Assembly (NCBI RefSeq): GCF_003130405.1
Contig: NZ_QEAS01000004.1
Coordinates: 181,932 to 245,931 of the forward strand
Direction of reading: 5' to 3'
From: Pararcticibacter amylolyticus
GTDB lineage: Bacteria; Bacteroidota; Bacteroidia; Sphingobacteriales; Sphingobacteriaceae
Length of the DNA: 64,000 bases
A program made the position numbers and the translations under genes. The notes beneath the pieces were generated by a model. It saw only the letters and a program-made list of their open reading frames with translations. It was not told where the DNA came from and made no database searches. Of the stretch, positions 17,988 through 26,425 are shown in pieces; the first letter of the stretch is position 1, and every line of letters starts with the position of its first letter.

Positions 17988-19676
17988 ATGAGAAGTGATG
18001 AAGTAAAAAAGGGGTATCAAAGGACACCACACAGATCATTATTCAGGGCCACAGGCTTAAAAGACGAAGATTTTCAAAAGCCATTCATTGGAGTGGCAAA
18101 TTCATTCATAGAAATTATTCCAGGGCACTTTTTCCTGAACAAAGTTGCCGAAATTATAAAGGAAGAGATCCGGGCAAACGGATGCGTGCCTTTTGAATTC
18201 AATACGATTGGCGTGGACGACGGCATTGCCATGGGACATGATGGGATGCTATTCTCACTACCCAGCCGCGAGCTTATTGCAAGTTCAGTGGAAAGCGTGA
18301 TGAACGCGCACAAGCTTGACGCTATGATCGCGATACCAAATTGCGATAAGATCGTTCCGGGCATGATCATGGGAGCCCTAAGGGTAAATGTTCCGACAAT
18401 ATTTGTCAGCGGCGGCCCGATGGCTAAAGGGTATAAAAAGGATGGGACGCCGATTGACCTGGCTACTGCATTTGAAGCCGTTGGTAAGCATGAAGCGGGG
18501 ACGATCAGCGAGGAAGAGCTTCATGATATCGAATGTAATGCATGTCCGAGTGGTGGAAGCTGTTCGGGGATGTTTACTGCGAATTCTATGAATACCCTGA
18601 TGGAGGCTATGGGAATCGCATTGCCGGGCAACGGGACAATACTGGCTCAAACGAAAGAGCGGGAGGAGCTCTACAGGCAGGCTGCCAGGAGAATTTGCGA
18701 TATTGCAAAAGATGAAGCCGCCCGGGAGAAGTTTAAACTCCGGAATATCCTGAATGAAAATGCTGTTAAAAATGCGTTTGCAGTGGATATGGCGATGGGT
18801 GGAAGCACCAATACGGTTTTGCATATGCTTGCTATCGCTAATGAGGCGGGGGTTGACTTCCAGTTAAAGGACATTAATAAGATTTCTAAGAGTGTTTCTC
18901 ACATCGCTAAAATATCTCCGAGCCTTACTACTGTCCACATGGAGGACATCAACAGGGCAGGCGGTGTCAATGCCGTCATGAAAGAGATGACCAAAAGGGG
19001 AGCGGATGTACTGGCTGATAATCTTACGATCAGCGGTGAAACGATACTGGAGAAGATTGCGGATGCCCGGATAAAGGATGAAACGATCATTCATACCATT
19101 GATAATCCATATAGTGCGGTTGGTGGACTGGCTATTCTCTATGGAAACCTGGCTGAACAGGGAGCCGTTATAAAAACAGCAGGAATTACCGGCGACCGGG
19201 TTTTTACCGGTAAGGCGGTGTGCTTTGACGGCCAGGCAGAAGCCATTGCAGGGATCCTGATGGGCAGGATCAAGGCAGGGGATGTTGTGGTGATCCGTTA
19301 TGAAGGGCCCAAAGGTGGTCCCGGTATGCAGGAGATGCTGACTCCCACAAGCCTGATCATGGGAATGGGACTTGGAAGTTCTGTTGCGCTGATAACAGAC
19401 GGTCGTTTTAGCGGCGCAACCAGGGGAGCTTCGATCGGGCACGTATCACCAGAAGCTGCTGAAGGGGGCATGATCGGTTTGTTGCAGGATGGAGACGAGA
19501 TTCATATTGATGTAGACAACTATATCTTATCGGTTAATCTGAGTGAAGATGAGATCGCTGAAAGAAGAGCGAAATTTGTACCGGTTAAGAAAGACTTACA
19601 GTCGAGGTGGCTGGGACAGTACAGGGCACTGGTTACCAATGCCAGCAGTGGTGCCGTTTTAAGATGCGATTTGTAG
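17988..19676 (+). CDS. ilvD: Dihydroxy-acid dehydratase (IlvD/Edd family)
   Basis: 562 residues, the usual length of IlvD. The N-terminus starts MRSDEVKKG, as in many IlvD enzymes. The iron-sulfur ligands are present: the signature [13 protein letters not shown] (Cys about 119) and [20 protein letters not shown] (about 183-200). The second signature is seen in [22 protein letters not shown]. The reaction is removal of water from 2,3-dihydroxy-acids in valine and isoleucine synthesis. No ilvB, ilvN, ilvC or leu genes are near, which is unusual in this phylum; with a GntR sugar-type regulator directly upstream, a sugar-acid dehydratase role remains possible. A terminator follows the stop. Confidence 0.85.
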   Translation: MRSDEVKKGYQRTPHRSLFRATGLKDEDFQKPFIGVANSFIEIIPGHFFLNKVAEIIKEEIRANGCVPFEFNTIGVDDGIAMGHDGMLFSLPSRELIASSVESVMNAHKLDAMIAIPNCDKIVPGMIMGALRVNVPTIFVSGGPMAKGYKKDGTPIDLATAFEAVGKHEAGTISEEELHDIECNACPSGGSCSGMFTANSMNTLMEAMGIALPGNGTILAQTKEREELYRQAARRICDIAKDEAAREKFKLRNILNENAVKNAFAVDMAMGGSTNTVLHMLAIANEAGVDFQLKDINKISKSVSHIAKISPSLTTVHMEDINRAGGVNAVMKEMTKRGADVLADNLTISGETILEKIADARIKDETIIHTIDNPYSAVGGLAILYGNLAEQGAVIKTAGITGDRVFTGKAVCFDGQAEAIAGILMGRIKAGDVVVIRYEGPKGGPGMQEMLTPTSLIMGMGLGSSVALITDGRFSGATRGASIGHVSPEAAEGGMIGLLQDGDEIHIDVDNYILSVNLSEDEIAERRAKFVPVKKDLQSRWLGQYRALVTNASSGAVLRCDL

Positions 19677-19677
19677 A

Positions 19678-19706
19678 AAGGGGAGCCAAACGGCTACCCC
19701 TTTTTT
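19678..19706 (+). terminator. Rho-independent terminator after ilvD
   Basis: GGGGAGCC (19680-19687), a short loop, GGCTACCCC (19692-19700) with one bulged A, then six T. It begins 2 bp after the ilvD stop and overlaps the last codon of the convergent methyltransferase gene. Confidence 0.85.
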
Positions 19707-20392
19707 GAATACCACGCGCGGATTAGCAGTGACTGGAAAAACTGGACCGGTAATGAAAATCCGGCTTTCACAAGAAGTTCTTCCAGCTTGCTTTTTGATA
19801 AAACTGAAAGCTGGGTGCCCATCGCTTTCTCTATATATTCAAGCGTTTGTTCTGAGGCACCTGAGAACCGGTGCAATGCTTTCCATTTCTCCAGCATGCT
19901 CTTAAATTCCGGTGATTCCATATCGTCGCTGATATCTGCATTAACCAGATAACCGCCGGGTTTTAGCCTTGAATACATGTCGGTATACATGGCCTGGCGT
20001 TCCCTGAGGTCTGTTACAAAATGTGTCACTAATAAACAGAGAACGGCATCAAATCGCTTATCTTCATTAAATTCAGCCAGGTAACCATGAACTAAGTTGC
20101 AACGTTCTGTCAAGCCCCGGTCGTTTATCTTTTTCCTGCAGACTTCCAGCATCGGCTCGGAGGGCTCTACCCCTGTAAAATGCCATCCCGGAAAAACTTC
20201 AGATAAGGCTATAAGCTCTTCACCGGTGCCAACACCTACACAGAGAATTTCTGAACCGGCAGGCAAGTCGTCGAGAACAAGCCTGATTAAAAAGTGCAGG
20301 TTTTTAGAAACGGGAGATAATCTGCTATTTCGCTCGTCGTAAGCTTCGGAAGCCTTCTTATCAAAAAAAGTGTTTACTGAGTTGCTGGACAT
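19694..20392 (-). CDS. Class I SAM-dependent methyltransferase
   Basis: 232 residues. The SAM-binding motif I reads EILCVGVGTGEELIALSEVF (about 48-67), followed by GVEPSEPMLEVC (motif II with acidic E) and a post-motif RFDAVLCLLVTHFV (about 110-125). The fold is a methyltransferase of the Methyltransf_12/25 type acting on a small molecule or lipid; the substrate cannot be deduced. It is convergent with ilvD, and its stop codon lies inside the ilvD terminator. It has its own promoter with an overlapping inverted repeat (20424-20472), so it is likely regulated separately. Confidence 0.85.
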   Translation of the reverse strand: MSSNSVNTFFDKKASEAYDERNSRLSPVSKNLHFLIRLVLDDLPAGSEILCVGVGTGEELIALSEVFPGWHFTGVEPSEPMLEVCRKKINDRGLTERCNLVHGYLAEFNEDKRFDAVLCLLVTHFVTDLRERQAMYTDMYSRLKPGGYLVNADISDDMESPEFKSMLEKWKALHRFSGASEQTLEYIEKAMGTQLSVLSKSKLEELLVKAGFSLPVQFFQSLLIRAWYSKKG

Positions 20393-20423
20393 ATTTCGGA
20401 TTGTAATGATATGAAGTATAGAG

Positions 20424-20472
20424 CAAATATACTCTTATTTTACTTAATGCAATTATGTTGTATTAATTGCAT
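20424..20472 (-). promoter_or_regulatory. Methyltransferase promoter with overlapping operator-like inverted repeat
   Basis: On the minus strand TTG (20452-20450), 18 bp, then TATATTTG (20431-20424), a full match to TAnnTTTG. The perfect inverted repeat ATGCAATTA (20447-20455) N8 TAATTGCAT (20464-20472) covers the -33 element, as expected for a repressor site. Confidence 0.6.
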
Positions 20473-20875
20473 CGGAATATTGATTTAAGTTCTATATATC
20501 ATACTTATACCCGGAAGCGATCTTCAGGCTGATTGCTATGAAGGTTTAGTACGCCGCTTAAAGCCGCTTGTTATTATCTAAACATTATCTTTTTGTTAAA
20601 CCGTTTTCTCTTTTTGATATTCTCCATCAGGTAAGCTTTCTTTGGTTTAATTTCTAATAATAGTATCGCTGGATAAGTATGTTATTAAAAAAAATAAATA
20701 AACTTTTTATTTCTTGGAAAAAATCTTCGAAAGTGTTTATTTTTATAAAACAGGAGCTGGTGATTAAGGTTCTGACTGCTCATAGCAGGTTTTTTCTTTC
20801 CGCGCGTTGCCGGTTACATGAAAGGAGGCATTTGATGATGCCTTTTAATTATCAGAAATTAATTTTTGTAATCCT
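20473..20875. other. AT-rich leader region before the ECF sigma gene
   Basis: About 400 bp without a convincing gene. It contains long A/T stretches and no clear TAnnTTTG promoter at proper spacing. A 66-codon frame at 20679-20879 ends with ATGA over the sigma start, but its composition looks random. The promoter of the sigma/FecR pair must lie here. Confidence 0.5.
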
Positions 20876-21520
20876 ATGATAGATTTAGCACTTAACGGAG
20901 GCCTTAGCCTCGTTGTTGAAAAAGAAGAAACCGCTCAGGATACTTTGCTTTTACAACGGATATCAGAGGGCGATGAAAAAGCGTTTGCTGCGTTATTCTA
21001 TCAATATCTTCCAGTTTTGATGCCTTTTGTCAGCCGGTTCACCAAGTGTGAATATGGTACTGAAGAAGTTATTCAGAACACTTTTATCCGCGTATGGATG
21101 AACCGGGAGAAGCTTGAACGCGTAAATAATATAAAAGCATGGCTATACCGGTATGCATCAAATGAGTCCCTGAATTATCTCAGGAGTTCCGGATCCAGGA
21201 AAAATACTGAATATATAACACATTGTAGCGATGCTTTCACACTTCATAGCGAGTGTACATCACAGCATATTAACCTGAATGAGGTACGGCACCTGGTAGC
21301 TCAGGCTGTAGGATGTCTATCTGAGCAACGGAGGAAAATCTACATCATGAGCCGGAACGAGGATTTATCTATTCCTGAAATAGCTGCGCAACTCGGCATT
21401 TCACCCAACACTGTAAAAAACACACTTGTTGCCTCGTTAAAATCGGTTCGGCAATACCTGTCTCTCCATGGATATCATTTTTCACTCCTGTTCTTTTTGT
21501 TCTTTAAATACAGGCCTTAA
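20876..21520 (+). CDS. ECF RNA polymerase sigma factor (Bacteroidota SusCD-associated type)
   Basis: 214 residues. Region 2 is at about 30-95 (EEVIQNTFIRVWMNREKL, then IKAWLYRYASNESLNYLR) and region 4 at about 140-195 (DLSIPEIAAQLGISPNTVKN), joined by a short linker. It ends in a hydrophobic tail, HFSLLFFLFFKYRP, seen in many sigma factors of this group and possibly membrane-touching. It is followed by FecR and a SusC with an STN domain. In the established FecA-FecR-FecI scheme a substrate bound outside frees this sigma to transcribe the locus. Confidence 0.92.
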   Translation: MIDLALNGGLSLVVEKEETAQDTLLLQRISEGDEKAFAALFYQYLPVLMPFVSRFTKCEYGTEEVIQNTFIRVWMNREKLERVNNIKAWLYRYASNESLNYLRSSGSRKNTEYITHCSDAFTLHSECTSQHINLNEVRHLVAQAVGCLSEQRRKIYIMSRNEDLSIPEIAAQLGISPNTVKNTLVASLKSVRQYLSLHGYHFSLLFFLFFKYRP

Positions 21521-21585
21521 AAAAATTTACTTCCCGGATAGTCCTTTATGTCATTTAGGGTTTCTTATAGTTGTGAGGACTACAA

Positions 21586-22806
21586 ATGGACCAGGAAAGA
21601 ATTAATTATTTATTACAGCGATTTACTGATGACCTGCTTAGCAACGACGAAGAAATAGAGTTGCTGCTGCTGATCAGCGATGATCGCTATGATTTTCCGG
21701 AGCATCTGATCTGGCAGATAGAGAGAGCCCAGGCACCGGCACCCGTTGACGAAAAATGGGATAGCATGCTGGCAACGGTATTATCTGCAGATAAGTTTGT
21801 GTCCGGCGAACCTGAGAGGGCGACCAGAAAGCTTCAGGCTTGGCGCTGGCTGGTCGCTGCGTCTATTGTGCTGATCCTGGGTTATTCTGCCTGGTTCTTT
21901 TTCAGCAATTCACCTTCATCTCACAAATATCAGTTTGCTGCAAATGGAAATGGACCTGATATTCCTCCTGGAGGAAACAAAGCGGTTGTTACTTTGCCGG
22001 ATGGTAAGAAGGTAATACTTGGCGCCGGTGTTCGTGGCCTCATTTCCGAAGCTGGTGCCATACAGGTAAGCAGAACAGGAGACGGACAGGTTCGCATTAC
22101 AAATTCTAAATACAAGGAGCCGGCATCAAATAATCCGGTTATTATTGAAACACCCAGGGGCGGAACCTATCAGGTGATCCTGCCAGACGGATCAAAGGTT
22201 TGGCTCAATGCAGCATCGTCCCTGAGTTTTCCCGGAAGGTTTGATGACGCGGAACGGCTTGTTGAGCTAAGCGGAGAAGCTTATTTTGAGGTAGCGAAGA
22301 ATTATCAGAATAACGGCGAACGAAGACCCTTTGTTGTGAGAAGTGGTTCTCTGAAAGTAAAAGTACTGGGCACGCATTTTAATATCAACGCTTATCCGGA
22401 GGATGAAAATATCAGGACGACCCTGCTTGAAGGCAGCGTAGCTGTTAGCAGGAAGGGCGAATCGTATTTACTGAAACCCGGTCAGGTTGCAATTGCAAAG
22501 GCAGAAAAGGCAGTTAGCATACAGGCGGCGGATACTGAAGAGGCTGTTGCGTGGAAGAACGAAGCGTTCCAGTTTTCCGGATCGGATGTTCACGAGGTCA
22601 TGAGGCAATTATCCAGATGGTATAATGTAGAAGTACGTTATTCGGATGATATGATTAGTGAGCACTATACAGGTTATATCTCACGGAATGTGCCTGCTTC
22701 AAAAGCGCTGGCTATGCTGCGTGAAATAGGGGATCTGAATTTTATAATGACTAACGGCGTCATAACGGTAACGAACAAACCACGAAATAAAGCAATCAAA
22801 AATTAA
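21586..22806 (+). CDS. FecR-family anti-sigma factor
   Basis: 406 residues. A cytoplasmic sigma-binding N-terminus (1-85) precedes one membrane helix (about 88-107, WLVAASIVLILGYSAWFFF). The FecR domain (about 185-285) has FVVRSGSLKVKVLGTHFNIN, and the C-terminal DUF4974 domain (about 320-395) reads FQFSGSDVHEVMRQLSRWYN. The periplasmic part receives the signal from the STN domain of the SusC-like receptor, and the cytoplasmic part holds or activates the sigma factor. It lies 65 bp after sigma. The 153-bp gap to susC contains a strong hairpin. Confidence 0.92.
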   Translation: MDQERINYLLQRFTDDLLSNDEEIELLLLISDDRYDFPEHLIWQIERAQAPAPVDEKWDSMLATVLSADKFVSGEPERATRKLQAWRWLVAASIVLILGYSAWFFFSNSPSSHKYQFAANGNGPDIPPGGNKAVVTLPDGKKVILGAGVRGLISEAGAIQVSRTGDGQVRITNSKYKEPASNNPVIIETPRGGTYQVILPDGSKVWLNAASSLSFPGRFDDAERLVELSGEAYFEVAKNYQNNGERRPFVVRSGSLKVKVLGTHFNINAYPEDENIRTTLLEGSVAVSRKGESYLLKPGQVAIAKAEKAVSIQAADTEEAVAWKNEAFQFSGSDVHEVMRQLSRWYNVEVRYSDDMISEHYTGYISRNVPASKALAMLREIGDLNFIMTNGVITVTNKPRNKAIKN

Positions 22807-22858
22807 ATTTATGAGAAAGACAATTACTTAGCTCATTTCACGGAAGACGGAAGGAAAA

Positions 22859-22884
22859 TCCGCTTTGGCGGCAACCAAAGCGGA
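22859..22884 (+). terminator. Strong stem-loop between fecR and susC
   Basis: TCCGCTTTGG (22859-22868), loop CGGCAA, CCAAAGCGGA (22875-22884): a perfect 10-bp stem. It is followed by AATATG, not a T-run, so it may set mRNA stability or processing rather than act as an intrinsic terminator. Confidence 0.5.
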
Positions 22885-22959
22885 AATATGTCCGGGCTTC
22901 CCATGCAAATCATTTTCCGACAATCAACAAGGTAACGAAACCCAAACAAGAACAAATGT

Positions 22960-25900
22960 ATGAAATGTAAGTCATTTTTCTGCCCCATCGGGCAGAAATC
23001 ATTCACGGCTTGTATCTGCTGGCCATTTCCCCGCAAACTTCTTCGTATTATGAAAATCACTGGTGTATTGCTGTTCGCATTTTGCATACAGGTAAGCGCC
23101 TCTGTGTATTCACAGCAGGCAAGCATCAATGTCAGTAATTCCTCCCTGGAAAATGTATTTGTCCAGCTTAGGAAACAAACAGGCTATCGCTTTTTATACA
23201 AAAATGAAAACGTCAGTAATAAGAAGGTCAGCATAAGTACCAGCGGTGAGCTGGCCGATGTGCTCCGAACATTATTCGCTGGTCAGGGGTTGAGCTTTAT
23301 TATTCAGGAGAAGACTATCCTGGTGAAAAAAGCTGAAACTGCTCTACCTCCGGAACTTTTTTCTGCTGATATCCCGGTTAAGGGGAAAGTTACAGATGAA
23401 AAAGGGGAGCCTCTGCCAGGCGCCTCGGTTCGCGTAAAAGGAACGAGTTCGGGGGCGACCACCGATGCTAACGGTGTTTTCAGGCTCGCCGGAGTTCCGG
23501 AAAGCAGTATTCTGGTCATTACGTATACCGGTTTTATACAGCAGGAAATTCCACTGAAGGGGCGCGAAGACCTGACGGTAATATTAAAAGAAAATGCTAC
23601 TGAATTAAACCAGGTAGTTGTGGTAGGCTACGGTACACAAAGGAAGGCTTCGGTGACAGGGTCTGTTGCTCAAATCAGCGGAAAGGAGCTTGGAACGGCG
23701 CCAACGTCTAACTTATCTTCTATGCTGCAAGGCCGTCTTCCAGGACTGGTAACCCGGCAAACAAGCGGTCAGCCCGGCAGCGACGGTGCTTCATTGCTTG
23801 TACGGGGAATTAGTACTACAGCAAATAGTAGTCCTCTGATCATTGTAGATGGGTTTGAGCGGGATTTTCCAAGCATCAACCCGGAGGAAGTTGAATCGGT
23901 CACTGTACTGAAGGATGCTTCCGCTATTGCGGTATACGGTGTAAGAGGAGCCAATGGCGTTGTCCTGGTTACAACAAAACGCGGTTCTGTACAGAAGAAC
24001 ACCATAAACGTAAATTCTGCTCTTTCTCTGAGCAGTAACACGAATTTTCCAGCTTTTCTGGACGGCCCCGGCTATGCCTACTGGTATAATAAGGCACAGG
24101 AGATGGATGGAATAGCAGAGAGTGCCAGGCGGTTTACTACTGATGAGATCAGCAGGATCGGGAACGGTGATCAGCAGGGTGTATTTGCCAATACAGACTG
24201 GTTCGGTATGCTGTTTAAGGATTATGCACCGGTCTATACCAACAACCTGTCACTGAGCGGCGGAACTGACAAATACAAGTTCTTTATTTCGTTGGGAGCT
24301 TATAACCAGGAGGGGATTATAGACAGGACCTCTTACGACAGATATAACGTCAGAGCAAACCTTGATGCTGATATTAACAAAAACCTGAGTGCCTCCGTAA
24401 GTCTTGCTCTTATAGACGGTAAGGCCAAAGAACCAGGCCTGAGCGCCGGTATCGGGAATGATTATGCTTCGATCTTCAGCCAGGCAATGATGTCCTACCC
24501 ATATCTGTCTCCATACAATGCATCCGGGATGCCTGTGGGGAGCCTGAATGCGGGCAACGGCAACCAGAATCCAATTGCGGCACGCGATCTTTCCGGTGAG
24601 AATAATACCAGGAACAGCCGCTTTCAGGGGAATGTTGCCCTTACTTACAAAGTACCGGCGGTAAAAGGACTCAGCCTGAAAATGAATGCGGCGTATGATA
24701 AGGGATATTCTATGCGTAAGGCCTTCCTGCTTCCATACCTGCTGTCTGTGTACAACAATTCGACCCGTAATTTTACAGAGGCTTATGCCAGACACGCGCA
24801 ATCGGGAGATGCACAGGTAAACCAGTGGTTCACCAACTCCTGGAGAACTACTTTGCAGCCATCGGTAACCTACGACCGCGTTTTTGATAAGCATGCTATC
24901 GGCGCATTGTTCCTGTACGAATATATGCGGAACGACGACGAATCTCTTTCCGGCGGAAGAAGGGGATATCCTATTACAGATATTATGGATCTGAACTTTG
25001 GCGAAGAAGTTATTGACAATCTCGTTAAGGGTGGACATGGCATGTACCGCCGGGCAGGATATGTGACACGCTTCAATTACAGTTATGCTAATAAATACCT
25101 GCTGGAGTTCTCGGGACGATACGACGGAACGCCGAAGCTCCCTGAAGAAACCCGTTGGGGCTTTTTTCCCGCTGTGTCCGCAGGATGGCGCATCTCTGAA
25201 GAAGGGTTTTTCAAAAATGCATTGCCTTTTGTAAACGACCTGAAAATCCGCGCTTCTGCCGGTATCCTGGGAAATGATCGTATTCCAGATTACCAGTACC
25301 TCCGAACGGTAAGCCTCGGCACAAGTCCGGTTGTACTGATCGGTGATAAGTTATCGCGCCCTCTGAATGTTACGCAGTTCCCGAATTTGGGAATAAAATG
25401 GGAAACCACAAGAGTCTATAACATAGGACTTGAGAGCAGTATGTGGAATGGCCTGCTCGGCATAGAAGCAGATGGGTTCTATAAGGTAACAAAAGATATT
25501 CTACAGGGACAATCGGGCGAAATGCCGGCTTCATTGGGACAATATTACGCCAGCACAGTAAATTCCGGGATGGTTGACGGGCGTGGGGTTGAACTTATCC
25601 TGAAGCACAATAACCGCATTGGTCAGTTTGACTATTTCTTTAAGGGGAATTTCTCGTGGGCGAAGAATAAGATCATTAAGGTGACTGAAAATGCGAATGT
25701 TCCTGATTATATGCGCCGTACAGGAAAGCCTGCGGGTGTAAAATTCGGTTTTCTGGCCGATGGACTATTTCAGTCGCAGGAAGAGATAGATAACGCAGCG
25801 CTCTTTGGGCCTACGCGGGTGGGGGAGGTCAGGCTGAAAGATCTGAACGGAGACGGAAAGATCACGTTCGACCAGGACTGGACGGTAATAGGACGCAGTG

Positions 25901-26412
25901 ACATGCCCGAAATGATGTTCGGGCTGAATGCGGGAGGAAATTTCCATGGTTTCGACTTTAACCTTTTCTTTCAGGGGGCGGCACGCAATGATGTTGCCCT
26001 GTCCGGTTTGTATTCTGACAAAGGCATCTATGATAACACGTTTTATACGATGGCTTTCTATCAGGATGGTAATTCTCCCAGGTACCTGGCTGAAAATGCC
26101 TGGACACCCGAAAATCCAAATACAGAATATCCCCGCTTAAGTACCACAGCTGCCCAAAGCGGAGGTAAATTCTCGTCCTGGTGGGTTCGGGATGGCGCTT
26201 ACCTGAGGCTTAAAAGTGCACAGATTGGATATACATTATCCAAAAAGCTGAGCAGCAGGCTCAATATTCAGAATATCCGGTTGCATGTTGCCGGCAGCAA
26301 CCTGTTCACCATCACCGGGCTGGATTATCTTGACCCGGAAATGCCCAGCGTAAACCAGGGATATTATCCGCAGCAAAAGCTTTATGAATTTGGAATCAAT
26401 GTCACCCTTTAA
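22960..26412 (+). CDS. SusC-like TonB-dependent outer membrane receptor with STN domain
   Basis: 1150 residues. The long signal region (1-48) ends ASVYSQQ. Next come the STN signalling domain (about 50-120), a carboxypeptidase-regulatory-like beta-sandwich (about 140-215, VKGKVTDEKGEPLPGASVRV), the TonB box region, the plug (about 220-340, with SLLVRGISTTANSSPLIIVDGFE and TVLKDASAIAVYGVRGANGVVLVTT) and the 22-strand barrel ending YEFGINVTL. It imports oligosaccharides with the SusD lid protein encoded 13 bp downstream. The STN domain couples binding to FecR. A 9-bp perfect stem-loop lies inside codons 6-13. Confidence 0.95.
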   Translation: MKCKSFFCPIGQKSFTACICWPFPRKLLRIMKITGVLLFAFCIQVSASVYSQQASINVSNSSLENVFVQLRKQTGYRFLYKNENVSNKKVSISTSGELADVLRTLFAGQGLSFIIQEKTILVKKAETALPPELFSADIPVKGKVTDEKGEPLPGASVRVKGTSSGATTDANGVFRLAGVPESSILVITYTGFIQQEIPLKGREDLTVILKENATELNQVVVVGYGTQRKASVTGSVAQISGKELGTAPTSNLSSMLQGRLPGLVTRQTSGQPGSDGASLLVRGISTTANSSPLIIVDGFERDFPSINPEEVESVTVLKDASAIAVYGVRGANGVVLVTTKRGSVQKNTINVNSALSLSSNTNFPAFLDGPGYAYWYNKAQEMDGIAESARRFTTDEISRIGNGDQQGVFANTDWFGMLFKDYAPVYTNNLSLSGGTDKYKFFISLGAYNQEGIIDRTSYDRYNVRANLDADINKNLSASVSLALIDGKAKEPGLSAGIGNDYASIFSQAMMSYPYLSPYNASGMPVGSLNAGNGNQNPIAARDLSGENNTRNSRFQGNVALTYKVPAVKGLSLKMNAAYDKGYSMRKAFLLPYLLSVYNNSTRNFTEAYARHAQSGDAQVNQWFTNSWRTTLQPSVTYDRVFDKHAIGALFLYEYMRNDDESLSGGRRGYPITDIMDLNFGEEVIDNLVKGGHGMYRRAGYVTRFNYSYANKYLLEFSGRYDGTPKLPEETRWGFFPAVSAGWRISEEGFFKNALPFVNDLKIRASAGILGNDRIPDYQYLRTVSLGTSPVVLIGDKLSRPLNVTQFPNLGIKWETTRVYNIGLESSMWNGLLGIEADGFYKVTKDILQGQSGEMPASLGQYYASTVNSGMVDGRGVELILKHNNRIGQFDYFFKGNFSWAKNKIIKVTENANVPDYMRRTGKPAGVKFGFLADGLFQSQEEIDNAALFGPTRVGEVRLKDLNGDGKITFDQDWTVIGRSDMPEMMFGLNAGGNFHGFDFNLFFQGAARNDVALSGLYSDKGIYDNTFYTMAFYQDGNSPRYLAENAWTPENPNTEYPRLSTTAAQSGGKFSSWWVRDGAYLRLKSAQIGYTLSKKLSSRLNIQNIRLHVAGSNLFTITGLDYLDPEMPSVNQGYYPQQKLYEFGINVTL
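22977..22998 (+). promoter_or_regulatory. Stem-loop inside the susC start region
   Basis: TTTCTGCCC (22977-22985), loop CATC, GGGCAGAAA (22990-22998), a perfect 9-bp stem that begins 17 bases after the A of the ATG. A stable hairpin so close to the start can slow ribosome loading, so it may control translation. Confidence 0.5.
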
Positions 26413-26425
26413 TATCCGGAATAAC

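Noticed and set aside
20679..20879. 66-codon plus-strand frame whose stop overlaps the sigma start (ATGA)
   Set aside because: Lys/Phe-rich composition expected from AT-rich DNA, no recognisable domain; the overlap can occur by chance.
22956..22962. ATG at 22956 as alternative susC start
   Set aside because: It is out of frame with the receptor.
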